Assembly: GCA_017450005.1 (NCBI GenBank)
Contig: JAFSYM010000048.1
Span: forward strand, 1-47,495
Source of the DNA: Clostridia bacterium
GTDB lineage: Bacteria; Bacillota; Clostridia; Oscillospirales; Acutalibacteraceae
Reading direction: 5' to 3'
Length of the DNA: 47,495 nt
The position numbers were made by a program, and so were the translations under genes. The notes under the pieces are model-generated. The model did no database searches and was not told where the DNA came from. It worked only from the letters and a program-made list of their open reading frames with translations. Of this stretch, positions 9,153 to 17,070 are shown one piece after another. The first letter of the stretch is position 1. Each line of letters starts with the position of its first letter.

Positions 9153-10384
9153 ATCCCGAAATCGAGCGCCTGTCTGCGGCGGCGATGGAAAAGGTGCAGC
9201 CGGTTTTTGCCGGGATCGAGCAGACGACGGAGTACAACCAGCAGAAAGTGCTGCACGCGTTCATCGACAACGGTGTGCGCGAGGCGCATTTTGCCGAGAG
9301 CACCGGCTACGGCTACGGCGATACGGGGCGCGACGTGCTCGACGCCGTGTTCGCCGAGAGTGTAGGCGCGGAGAGCGCGCTTGTGCGCCACAGCTTCGCC
9401 TGCGGCACGCACACGCTGACGGTTGCGCTGTTCGGTTTGCTTCGTCCCGGAGACGTGATGCTGTCCGTGACGGGCGAGCCGTACGACACGATCCAGCCGA
9501 CGATCGGGCTGCACTGTGAACCCGGCAGGGGATCGCTGCGGGATTTCGGCGTGGAATACCGTGAAGTCGCGCTGCGCGGCGGAAAGCCTGATCCCGAGGC
9601 GATCCGTGACGCGCTGCGCAAAGAAAAAATCAAGCTTGTGTACATTCAGCGTTCCCGCGGTTATACGCTGCGGCCGAGTCTGTCTGTCGAGGAGATCGGC
9701 GAGATTGCGCGCATCACACGCGAGAACAGCGACGCGCTCGTCATGGTCGACAACTGCTACGGCGAATTTGTTCAGCGTGACGAACCGCTTGCGTTCGGTG
9801 CGGATATCATCGCCGGATCGCTCATCAAAAATCCCGGCGGCGGACTTGCCAAAAACGGCGGCTATATCGCCGGTCGGCGCGATCTTGTGGAGCTGTGCGC
9901 CTACCGCATGACGACGCCCGGTCTCGGCGCGGAGGTCGGCGCGTCACTCGGCATGAACCGCAATCTGTTCATGGGTCTGTTCCATGCGCCGCATGTGACG
10001 GGCGAAGCGCTCAAAACAGCCGTCTTTGCCGCCGCGCTGATGCAGCAGCTCGGCTTTGAAGCGACACCTGCGTTCGACGAGGCGCGCTATGATATTATCC
10101 AGGCGCTTTTGCTGCGCAAACCGGAAACGCTGATTGCGTTTTGCCGGGGACTGCAGAGCGGTTCGCCGGTCGATTCCTCCGCCGTGCCGGAGCCGTGGGA
10201 TATGCCCGGCTATGACAGCAAGGTGATTATGGCGGCAGGGGCGTTTATTCTGGGCAGCTCGATCGAGCTGTCGGCGGATGCGCCGCTGCGTGAGCCGTTT
10301 GCGGTATGGATGCAGGGCGGACTCAACTTCCATTCCGGCAAGATTGGCATTCAGCTTGCGGCGCAAGCGATTTTAGGTTGTTGA
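9134..10384 (+). CDS. Methionine gamma-lyase family protein (aluminum-resistance-like PLP enzyme)
   Basis: 416 aa, fold-type I PLP enzyme of the family often labelled aluminum resistance protein. Seen: GYGYGDTGRD (~60), RHSFACGTHTL (~93), GEPYDT, VDNCYGEFV (~220, the Asp that holds the PLP ring nitrogen), and SLIKNPGGGLAKNGGY, whose Lys should form the Schiff base. The likely chemistry is gamma- or beta-elimination on sulfur amino acids; the physiological substrate is not settled. The ATG at 9134 fits because the upstream in-frame ATG lies within the GNAT gene. It is the last gene of the run; hairpins follow. Confidence 0.85.
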   Translation: MSFFRIDPEIERLSAAAMEKVQPVFAGIEQTTEYNQQKVLHAFIDNGVREAHFAESTGYGYGDTGRDVLDAVFAESVGAESALVRHSFACGTHTLTVALFGLLRPGDVMLSVTGEPYDTIQPTIGLHCEPGRGSLRDFGVEYREVALRGGKPDPEAIRDALRKEKIKLVYIQRSRGYTLRPSLSVEEIGEIARITRENSDALVMVDNCYGEFVQRDEPLAFGADIIAGSLIKNPGGGLAKNGGYIAGRRDLVELCAYRMTTPGLGAEVGASLGMNRNLFMGLFHAPHVTGEALKTAVFAAALMQQLGFEATPAFDEARYDIIQALLLRKPETLIAFCRGLQSGSPVDSSAVPEPWDMPGYDSKVIMAAGAFILGSSIELSADAPLREPFAVWMQGGLNFHSGKIGIQLAAQAILGC

Positions 10385-10395
10385 ATATAGATTGC

Positions 10396-10482
10396 AGATA
10401 TTAGAAAAGGACGGGCTCTGCCCGTACCCATTCTGATTGGGGCTGCGGGACTTGTCCCGCCCTCTTCTACCATCTAATATCT
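10396..10482. repeat. Inverted-repeat element with two internal hairpins
   Basis: The 184-base gap between two genes contains a perfect 10-bp inverted pair (AGATATTAGA 10396-10405, TCTAATATCT 10473-10482). The pair encloses two perfect hairpins: ACGGGC-TCT-GCCCGT (10411-10425) and GCGGGA-CTTG-TCCCGC (10445-10460). A third related string, ATCTAACATCT, follows. It may work as a terminator for the upstream run or be one copy of a dispersed intergenic repeat. No coding potential is seen. Confidence 0.6.
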
Positions 10483-10568
10483 ATCATCTAACATCTTGTA
10501 AACTTGAAATCTGTTTTGAATGGAATGGATTTTTGAATTAGATAACACAGTATTCATGGAGGGTTGCT

Positions 10569-12203
10569 ATGGGACGCGGACAAAAAATCGGTGATGCGCT
10601 CAAACGCGCGATCGGCGTGGAGGGCAGCTTCAAGGAAGCGATTCTTCCGATGCTCGGCTACAACTGCATCAACATTTTCTCCGGCGGCAGCGGCTATGTG
10701 ATCGGCCTGTATTTCCTGGCGTTTCTGACCGATGTGGAGAATTTGTCGACGTCGCAGGCGGGTCTTGTCATTATGCTTGCCACGCTTTGGGACGCCGTCA
10801 CCGACCCGGCTATGGGTATCATTACCGACCGCACGCGTTCACGGCTCGGCAGGCACAGGCGGTACATCCTCTGGGGCATCCCGATCATGGCGGTTTCTTA
10901 CGTGATGATGTGGAACTCCTTCGGCATTTCCGCACACGGCAACGCGACGCTGACGATGCTCTACTATGTGCTGGCCTATATGCTCTACAAGACGGCCTAT
11001 ACCATTATGATTGTACCGCATACGGCGATGCTGCCGGAGCTGGCGCCCGAGTATTCGCTGCGCACGCAGTACAATTCAGTCGGCTATCTCATGAATTCCT
11101 CCGGCATGGTGCCGTCGTTTCTGCTGGTTGCCTGTGTGTTCGGCTTCGTGCAGATGGATTCCTTCGATTCCACCTCTCGCACAAAATTCCTGCTGGTCGG
11201 CATTGTGCTGGCAGTGTTCTATTCGCTCGCTGCAATCGTGACCTTCTTCTCGGTTCGTGAGCGCAGTTCTCTGGACATGGTCAACCCGCCGTTTGACAGC
11301 AGATACGTCTTCTCAGAATACTATCAGGTATTTCGCAACCGCGCGTTCCGCCAGTATTTCACGATCAGCCTGTTTTATATGATGGCGACGGGCTTCTACA
11401 GCAACTCCAAGTATTTTTTCATCAAATATGTTGCGCAGAAAAACAGTATGTATAACCTGTTGACCACGGTTGCCGGCGTGGCGGAAGCGTCCGCGTTTCC
11501 GTTCAACTACGCGATCACGATGAAGTTCGGCAAGAAAAAGTGCGGCACCATTACGACGCCGCTGATGATCGCCGGTCTTGCAATCGGCCTGTTTGTGCGC
11601 AGCAGCGACAGCGCTGTGCTCAACGTCATCTGGACTGTGCTGCTGTTTGCGAGTATGGTACTTTATCCGATCGGCTTCTCCGGTATCGGCTTTGTGACCA
11701 ACAATATCTTCCCCGACATCACCGACGTGGACGAGATGATCACCGGACGCCGCCGCGAGGGTGTGATCGCCACATTCAGTACCCTGATCAAAAAGAGTAT
11801 CAGCGGTGTGATGGCGGCGTTTGTCGGCATGATTCTGCAGTTGTTCGGCCTGGTGACCGGCGACGCGGTCAAGCAGTATGAGGCGCTGCACAGCACGGTT
11901 TATGCGCAGACCGCAATGGCGCATGCCGGTGTGCGCGTGTGTGTGGCGGTGATCCCGATTGCCTGCGTCATCATTTCAATGCTGTCGCTGCGCGGCTTTT
12001 CCATGAGCAAGGACGACCATGCCATGATCCGTGCCGCGATTGCCGAGCGCAAGGAAAAAGGATATGTGACGCTCACGGACGCGCAGAAAAAGACGTGCGA
12101 GCGTATCGCCGGTCAGAAGTGGGAGAGCATGTGGATCGGCCAGCCGTCCGTTGCTGCGAATCAAGAGGAAAACCATACAGCAGCCGTTTCATCGGAACGG
12201 TAA
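10569..12203 (+). CDS. GPH-family sugar:cation symporter (MFS)
   Basis: 544 aa, about 12 membrane helices. The MelB/GPH signature is clear: LWDAVTDPAMGIITDRTRSRLGRHRRYILWG (motif A-like, ~75-105) with the cation-site Asp in WDAVTDP. Typical substrates are melibiose, raffinose-type galactosides, xylosides or glucuronides. With galE, GH36 and GH5 within 9 kb, a galactoside role is reasonable but inferred. The C-terminus carries ~60 polar residues after the last helix. The start follows GGAGGGTTGCT. Confidence 0.85.
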   Translation: MGRGQKIGDALKRAIGVEGSFKEAILPMLGYNCINIFSGGSGYVIGLYFLAFLTDVENLSTSQAGLVIMLATLWDAVTDPAMGIITDRTRSRLGRHRRYILWGIPIMAVSYVMMWNSFGISAHGNATLTMLYYVLAYMLYKTAYTIMIVPHTAMLPELAPEYSLRTQYNSVGYLMNSSGMVPSFLLVACVFGFVQMDSFDSTSRTKFLLVGIVLAVFYSLAAIVTFFSVRERSSLDMVNPPFDSRYVFSEYYQVFRNRAFRQYFTISLFYMMATGFYSNSKYFFIKYVAQKNSMYNLLTTVAGVAEASAFPFNYAITMKFGKKKCGTITTPLMIAGLAIGLFVRSSDSAVLNVIWTVLLFASMVLYPIGFSGIGFVTNNIFPDITDVDEMITGRRREGVIATFSTLIKKSISGVMAAFVGMILQLFGLVTGDAVKQYEALHSTVYAQTAMAHAGVRVCVAVIPIACVIISMLSLRGFSMSKDDHAMIRAAIAERKEKGYVTLTDAQKKTCERIAGQKWESMWIGQPSVAANQEENHTAAVSSER

Positions 12204-12218
12204 TACAGGAGGAGACTT

Positions 12219-13190
12219 ATGGACTTCTTTAAAGACATTGATTTCACCGATCTTTTCGGCAAGCTCAAAGATTTGTTTGGCAAGCTCGACCCGGGCGATT
12301 TCCGGGAAAAGGTCAAGCCCGCATTCGGCCAACTGCGCGATTATCTCAGGAAGACATCCGGCTTGCTTGTGGCGCTGACCGTGTTTCTGACCGTGCTGGC
12401 AGACCCTGCGGCAGGCAGCACGTCTTCCGCGCGTCTGGTACAGGAGGATGTGCGCACGCTGGTGGATGCAACCTTTATGAACAAGGGGCTGACGAACGAC
12501 GGCAGGTATTTCTATACGTCCGGCGCGATCAGTTTTGCCAGATACACGGCGCTTGCCAAGTACGAGATCGGCACCATGAAGCGCGAGTCGTACAAGGTGT
12601 TTCCCATGACATGGGATCTGATTCGGAAGGGCTATGACAACATCGGCGGCCTAAGTTATTACAACGGCAAACTGTACGCGGCCATGGAATCCCGAAACGG
12701 CCAGGCTGCCCCCTGCATTGCGGTGTTTGACGCGGATTCTCTCTCATACGAGACGAGCATCGAGCTGAACGCGGAATGGTTCCCGCAGGGCATCACGTGG
12801 GCGGCCGTGGATGCGTCGACGGGTTTGCTGTATACCTGCGCATGGCCGTCCGCGACCAGTATCCACGCCTTTAAGATTGATGAGGCGATGGCGCATGTGC
12901 GCGAGATTGAAGTGACGGGCGACGCCGCGCTTGACACCATCTGCGGCGGCGAAGTGTACCGCGGATCGCTGTATCTCTCACAGGACGTGGTGTATGAGCG
13001 CATCAACAAGGTGCTGCGCGTCGATCTTGAAACCGGCGAAGCGTCCGTGCATTTTACGCGTGACAGCGGCCGGGAGGAGGGTACCGCCGGCGACGTCACG
13101 GTTTATGAGAAAGCGGACGGGTCGCTGTTCCACGTCACAGACTACAACGGCTTGATCGGCGTGTATCTGCGCAGTTACATCGTGTTCTGA
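12219..13190 (+). CDS. Membrane-anchored, propeller-like protein of unknown function
   Basis: 323 aa, not assigned to a named family. The first ~45 residues are amphipathic and charged with repeated FGKL stretches. One hydrophobic segment follows (~48-66, LLVALTVFLTVLADPAAG). The rest is made of short beta-strand units with GGLSYYNGKLYAA, GITWAAVDASTGLLYTC, CGGEVYRGSLYLS and VLRVDLETGEA, a rhythm like the blades of a beta-propeller. It would face outside. It starts 15 bases after the symporter and is likely cotranscribed with it, so a role in sensing or holding sugar substrate is possible. Confidence 0.55.
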   Translation: MDFFKDIDFTDLFGKLKDLFGKLDPGDFREKVKPAFGQLRDYLRKTSGLLVALTVFLTVLADPAAGSTSSARLVQEDVRTLVDATFMNKGLTNDGRYFYTSGAISFARYTALAKYEIGTMKRESYKVFPMTWDLIRKGYDNIGGLSYYNGKLYAAMESRNGQAAPCIAVFDADSLSYETSIELNAEWFPQGITWAAVDASTGLLYTCAWPSATSIHAFKIDEAMAHVREIEVTGDAALDTICGGEVYRGSLYLSQDVVYERINKVLRVDLETGEASVHFTRDSGREEGTAGDVTVYEKADGSLFHVTDYNGLIGVYLRSYIVF

Positions 13191-13206
13191 ATGCGGAGGA
13201 AAAACA

Positions 13207-13695
13207 ATGTCTATTGAAACTGTGCGCGCTTATTTCCGCGCACGCGGCATGGAATCACGCGTGCAGGAGTTTTCTGTGTCCAGTGCGACGGTGCCGCTTG
13301 CAGCCAAAGCGCTCGGATGTGCCCAGGCGCATATCGCCAAGAGTATGGCATTCCACAGCAAGGACGGCGACGGCTGCGTGATGGTCGTGACGGCAGGGGA
13401 CTGCAAAATCGACAACCGCAAATTCAAGGATACTTTCTCGATGAAGGCGCGCATGCTCTCGCCAGAGGAAACGCTCGAGCTGGTCGGCCATCCCGTCGGC
13501 GGCGTCTGTCCGTTTGCATTGCGTGAGGGCGTGCAGGTCTACCTTGATCGTTCATTGCAGCGCTTTGCAACCGTTTATCCGGCATGCGGCAGCGCCAGCA
13601 GCGCAATCGGCCTGTCGTGCGCGGAGCTGGAAGAGGTCAGCGGCGCGGCCGGATGGGTCGACGTGTGCAAGCTGCGCGAAGAAATCATTGATTAA
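13207..13695 (+). CDS. YbaK/EbsC-type aminoacyl-tRNA deacylase
   Basis: 162 aa, single YbaK-like domain. It starts with the VRAYFRARGME helix, has AKSMAFHS with the conserved Lys (~39), GDCKIDNRKFK, and the signature GHPVGGVCPFA (~97). The family hydrolyses misacylated tRNA in trans (for example Cys-tRNA-Pro). Length is normal. GGAGGAAAAACA precedes the ATG. It lies between the propeller-like protein and galE in the same orientation. Confidence 0.87.
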   Translation: MSIETVRAYFRARGMESRVQEFSVSSATVPLAAKALGCAQAHIAKSMAFHSKDGDGCVMVVTAGDCKIDNRKFKDTFSMKARMLSPEETLELVGHPVGGVCPFALREGVQVYLDRSLQRFATVYPACGSASSAIGLSCAELEEVSGAAGWVDVCKLREEIID

Positions 13696-13708
13696 CTCAG
13701 GAGGCAAT

Positions 13709-14722
13709 ATGGCTATTTTAGTGACCGGCGGCGCCGGATATATCGGATCGCACACCTGCGTGGAGCTTTTGAACGCGGGCTATGACGTGATCGTCATGGA
13801 TAACTATGTCAACAGCTGCGCCGAGGCAGTGCGCCGCGTAGAGGAACTGACGGGCAGGACTGTACGTCTGTATGAAAAGGACATCCGCGACGAGCAGGCG
13901 TATGAGGAGATTTTTACACAGAACAATGTGGAGTGCGTGATCCACTTTGCCGGACTCAAGGCTGTGGGCGAGAGTGTGCACAAACCCGTGGAGTACTACG
14001 ACAACAACATCGGCGGCACGGTGAAACTGCTTGCCGCCATGCAGAAATACGGATGTAAACGCATCGTGTTCAGCTCATCCGCGACGGTTTACGGCTCCAA
14101 CAATCCCGTGCCGTTCCGCGAGGATATGCCCACAGGCGGCACGACCAATCCTTACGGCACGACAAAGCTGTTCATTGAGCGCATTCTTTCCGACACGCAG
14201 ACGGCGCATCCGGATTGGAACGTGGTGCTGCTGCGATATTTCAATCCCATCGGTGCGCATGAGAGCGGACGCATCGGCGAGGATCCGCAGGGTATCCCCA
14301 ACACTCTCATGCCCTATATTGCGCAGGTAGCGGTCGGCAAGCTGCCGATGCTGCATGTATTCGGCGACGATTACGACACGCCGGACGGAACGGGTGTGCG
14401 CGACTATATCCATGTGGTGGATCTGGCGATCGGCCACGTCAAGGCGGTGACCAAGGCAATGGGCGGCGCCGGTGTGTTCGTGTACAATCTCGGCACTGGT
14501 CACGGTGTGAGCGTGCTGGAACTGGTGCACGCGTTTGAAAAGGCGTCCGGCGTCAAAGTGCCGTATCAGATCGACCCGCGCAGACCCGGCGACATTGCGG
14601 TCTGCTACGCGGACGCGACCAGGGCGCAGCGCGAGCTCGGCTGGGTTGCCGAACGCGGCGTGGACGAGATGTGCGCCGACACTTGGCGCTGGCAGTCGCG
14701 CAACCCGAAAGGGTACAAATAA
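13709..14722 (+). CDS. galE: UDP-glucose 4-epimerase
   Basis: 337 aa, extended SDR. NAD-binding GGAGYIGS is at residues 7-14, SSSATVYG at ~123, and the catalytic pair Y149xxxK153 is in NPYGTTK. The C-terminal NLGTGHGVSVLELV and RRPGDIAVCYAD are typical of GalE. It interconverts UDP-Glc and UDP-Gal in the Leloir pathway and supplies UDP-Gal for surface glycans. The ATG at 13709 follows AGGAGGCAAT. Its stop overlaps the hflX start (TAATG). Confidence 0.93.
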   Translation: MAILVTGGAGYIGSHTCVELLNAGYDVIVMDNYVNSCAEAVRRVEELTGRTVRLYEKDIRDEQAYEEIFTQNNVECVIHFAGLKAVGESVHKPVEYYDNNIGGTVKLLAAMQKYGCKRIVFSSSATVYGSNNPVPFREDMPTGGTTNPYGTTKLFIERILSDTQTAHPDWNVVLLRYFNPIGAHESGRIGEDPQGIPNTLMPYIAQVAVGKLPMLHVFGDDYDTPDGTGVRDYIHVVDLAIGHVKAVTKAMGGAGVFVYNLGTGHGVSVLELVHAFEKASGVKVPYQIDPRRPGDIAVCYADATRAQRELGWVAERGVDEMCADTWRWQSRNPKGYK

Positions 14723-15969
14723 TGGAGTATACCGTCAAGGATCTGCGTCCCGAACGCGCGGTGCTGGTCGGCGTGGATACGGGCGAGTATGATATGGACA
14801 GTGCACTGCGAGAACTCGCGCAGCTGGCAGAAACGTCCGGCGCCGAAGTCGCCGCGACGCTTGTGCAAAAGCGCACCAGCCCCGACGGCGCGACCTATAT
14901 CGGCAAAGGGCGACTCGAGGAACTGCGTGTGTACTGCGCGGATTACGAAATCGACCTGCTGATCTTTGAGGGCGAGCTGACGCCGTCGCAGCAGCGCAAC
15001 ATCGAGCGCGAAACGGACGTGCGCGTAATCGACCGCACAATGCTGATTCTCGACATTTTTGCCCTGCATGCGCGCAGCGGCGAGGGCAAGCTGCAGGTCG
15101 AGATTGCACAGCTCAAGTATTCGCTGCCGCGATTGGGCGGCAAGGGTACGGCGCTTTCGAGACTCGGCGGCGGCATCGGCACGCGCGGTCCGGGTGAGAC
15201 GAAGCTCGAAACGGATCGCCGCCATATTCGCCGACGCATTCAAAGCCTGGAGGCCGATCTTGAAACGCTGAAAAAGCGCCGGAAACTGATCCGTGAGCGG
15301 CGGAAAAAGGATGAAGTCATCACGGTCGCCATCGTCGGCTATACCAATGCGGGCAAATCAACGCTGATGAATGCGCTGACCGATGCGGGCGTGATTGCGG
15401 AGAATAAACTGTTCGTTACGCTCGACCCTACCGCGCGCCAGCTTCGGCTGCCCGGCGGACGCAGTGTGATGCTTGTCGACACGGTGGGTCTGATCCGCCG
15501 TCTGCCGCATCATCTGGTTGAGGCGTTTTTGTCGACATTGGAGGAAGCGGCCGAGGCCGACCTGATTCTGAACGTCTGCGACGCGTCCGATCCGGAATGC
15601 GCCGAACATCTCGAAGTCACGGCCGATCTGCTGCAGCAGCTCGAGTGCGGCGACACGCCGGTGATTTCGGTGCTCAATAAATGTGATGTAGCTGCGGATA
15701 TGGACGCGCTGCCGGTACTCGGCAAGAGCGTGCGCATATCCGCGTTGACAGGGGAGGGTCTGGAAGCGCTTCTCCGGCTTGTGGATCAGACGCTCCCGCC
15801 CACCCGCATGCGCGTGCGGCTTTTGCTGCCGTACGCAATGCTTGCCGATGCGGCACGGCTGCGGCAGGACGGTGAAGTGCATGCCGAGACCTATACCGAG
15901 GACGGTCTGCTGCTGGACGTGACGTCGTCGATCCGGCTGCTGAACGCATACAAGGCATATATGCAGTGA
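14722..15969 (+). CDS. hflX: GTPase HflX
   Basis: 415 aa. The N-terminal HflX domain has GKGRLEEL and the Gly-rich LGGKGTALSRLGGGIGTRGPGETKLE loop (~137-160). A coiled-coil linker follows (QSLEADLETLKKRRKLIRERR), then the G domain with G1 GYTNAGKST (~206), G3 DTVG and G4 NKCD. HflX splits stalled or heat-damaged 70S ribosomes. Its start overlaps the galE stop. A minus-strand gene follows tail to tail. Confidence 0.93.
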   Translation: MEYTVKDLRPERAVLVGVDTGEYDMDSALRELAQLAETSGAEVAATLVQKRTSPDGATYIGKGRLEELRVYCADYEIDLLIFEGELTPSQQRNIERETDVRVIDRTMLILDIFALHARSGEGKLQVEIAQLKYSLPRLGGKGTALSRLGGGIGTRGPGETKLETDRRHIRRRIQSLEADLETLKKRRKLIRERRKKDEVITVAIVGYTNAGKSTLMNALTDAGVIAENKLFVTLDPTARQLRLPGGRSVMLVDTVGLIRRLPHHLVEAFLSTLEEAAEADLILNVCDASDPECAEHLEVTADLLQQLECGDTPVISVLNKCDVAADMDALPVLGKSVRISALTGEGLEALLRLVDQTLPPTRMRVRLLLPYAMLADAARLRQDGEVHAETYTEDGLLLDVTSSIRLLNAYKAYMQ

Positions 15970-15971
15970 GC

Positions 15972-16712
15972 TTATTCTGTCGGGACCCTGCGATACGTCT
16001 TGCCCGATTGCAGCCGGACGCCGCGACTGGCCATCAGCTCGCTGACGGTGACGAGGGAAAAACCTGCTTCCTGCAGTCTTTCAACGATCGTCTCGCAGCA
16101 ATCCGCCGTGAAGGCATACAGATCGTGCAGCAGAATAATATCCCCGTCCCGCACGTTTTCCGTTGCGGCGCGAATGACCGTCTCGCGGTTCTGCGCAGTG
16201 TTCCCTGTCCGGTCTGCTGCGTAGGACCAGTCGCGCGGATCGACGCTCCATAGAATGACCGGGCGGTCCAGCGCCCTGCATGCGTAGCAGCCGTACCGGC
16301 CGCACGGCGCGCGCACCAGATGTGGTCGCACGCCTGTTGCGTCGAATACCGCGTCGTCTGTTTTCTCAAGCTGCGCGCGGATCTGTTCGGCTGTCAGCTC
16401 CGTGAGCTTTTTGTGGTTCCACGTGTGGTTGCCGATCTCACATCCGAGCGACACAGCTCTTTGCAGAACTGCCGCATTTTGTGCGACACGTTCCCCGACG
16501 ACGAAGAACGTAGCCCGTGCGCCGTGCTCTTCGAGCACGTCGAGGATCTTTGCCGTATTGGTCATGGACGGACCGTCGTCAAACGTCAGCGCGACCAGCG
16601 GCGTTTTCTGTGCTGCGTCGTTTCCTCCGGCCTGCGCGGCGAGAGACGAAACGCAGATCATGCCGCAAATCGCCAAAACCGCCGCCCGGTGCAAAAAATT
16701 CTGAAAGTGCAT
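15972..16712 (-). CDS. Secreted polysaccharide deacetylase (NodB/CE4)
   Basis: About 246 aa with a signal peptide (HRAAVLAICGMICVSSLAAQA). NodB motifs in order: TFDDGPSMT with both Asp, HTWNHKK (His-X3-His metal pair), RAPCGRYG, LWSVDPRDW, and ILLHDL. Such enzymes remove acetyl groups from GlcNAc or MurNAc in peptidoglycan, and spore-forming clostridia have several for cortex and wall. The start is set by GGAGG at 16719-16723. Two adjacent ATGs (16715, 16712) are possible; 16712 has the better spacing. It faces away from the tRNA promoter. Confidence 0.88.
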   Translation of the reverse strand: MHFQNFLHRAAVLAICGMICVSSLAAQAGGNDAAQKTPLVALTFDDGPSMTNTAKILDVLEEHGARATFFVVGERVAQNAAVLQRAVSLGCEIGNHTWNHKKLTELTAEQIRAQLEKTDDAVFDATGVRPHLVRAPCGRYGCYACRALDRPVILWSVDPRDWSYAADRTGNTAQNRETVIRAATENVRDGDIILLHDLYAFTADCCETIVERLQEAGFSLVTVSELMASRGVRLQSGKTYRRVPTE

Positions 16713-16808
16713 CATGCGCCTCCGTATTGATCGCTTTTGCACGCAGCTATTGTGCATCGGTTTGCCGGATCTATTCGCATAAATCACAGAAAAAATTTTC
16801 AAAAACTA

Positions 16809-16837
16809 TTGACAAACGCCTGTTTCTACGCTATAAT
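16809..16837 (+). promoter_or_regulatory. Consensus SigA promoter for the tRNA pair
   Basis: A perfect TTGACA (16809-16814) and a perfect TATAAT (16832-16837) are spaced 17 bp apart. Transcription should start near 16844, about 22 bases upstream of mature tRNA-Met. This is the strongest vegetative promoter of the host part of the window. Confidence 0.88.
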
Positions 16838-16865
16838 AAGCAAGCTTTATAAATGAAGCGCATGT

Positions 16866-16942
16866 GGCGGCATAGCTCAGTTGGCTAGAGCATTCGGTTC
16901 ATACCCGGAGTGTCGTTGGTTCAAATCCAACTGCCGCTACCA
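16866..16942 (+). tRNA. tRNA-Met (anticodon CAT)
   Basis: A 77-base cloverleaf. The acceptor stem is GGCGGCA/TGCCGCT with a G-T pair at the end, the D-arm is GCTCAGTTGGCTAGAGC, the anticodon loop is TTCATAC within TTCGG/CCGGA, and the T-arm is GTTGGTTCAAATCCAAC. CCA is encoded at 16940-16942. The closed G-T acceptor end suggests the elongator form rather than the initiator. It shares a transcript with tRNA-Glu four bases downstream. Confidence 0.93.
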
Positions 16943-16946
16943 ATTC

Positions 16947-17021
16947 GGCCCGGTGGTCAAGCGGTTAAGACACCGCCCTTTCACGGCGGTAACACGAGTT
17001 CGATTCTCGTCCGGGTCACCA
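16947..17021 (+). tRNA. tRNA-Glu (anticodon TTC)
   Basis: A 75-base cloverleaf. The acceptor is GGCCCGG/CCGGGTC, the D-arm is GGTCAAGCGGTTAAGACAC, the anticodon stem-loop is CCGCC-CTTTCAC-GGCGG with TTC, and the T-arm is ACGAGTTCGATTCTCGT. CCA is encoded at 17019-17021. It is separated from tRNA-Met by four bases. Confidence 0.95.
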
Positions 17022-17024
17022 AAG

Positions 17025-17059
17025 AGGGAACAGGTTCAGCCTGTTCCCTTTCTGTTTTT
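17025..17059 (+). terminator. Rho-independent terminator of the tRNA operon
   Basis: A perfect 10-bp stem AGGGAACAGG/CCTGTTCCCT with loop TTCAG (17025-17049) is followed by TTCTGTTTTT. It lies 3 bases after tRNA-Glu and directly upstream of the ribosome site of the next gene. Confidence 0.9.
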
Positions 17060-17070
17060 AGGAGGTTCAC

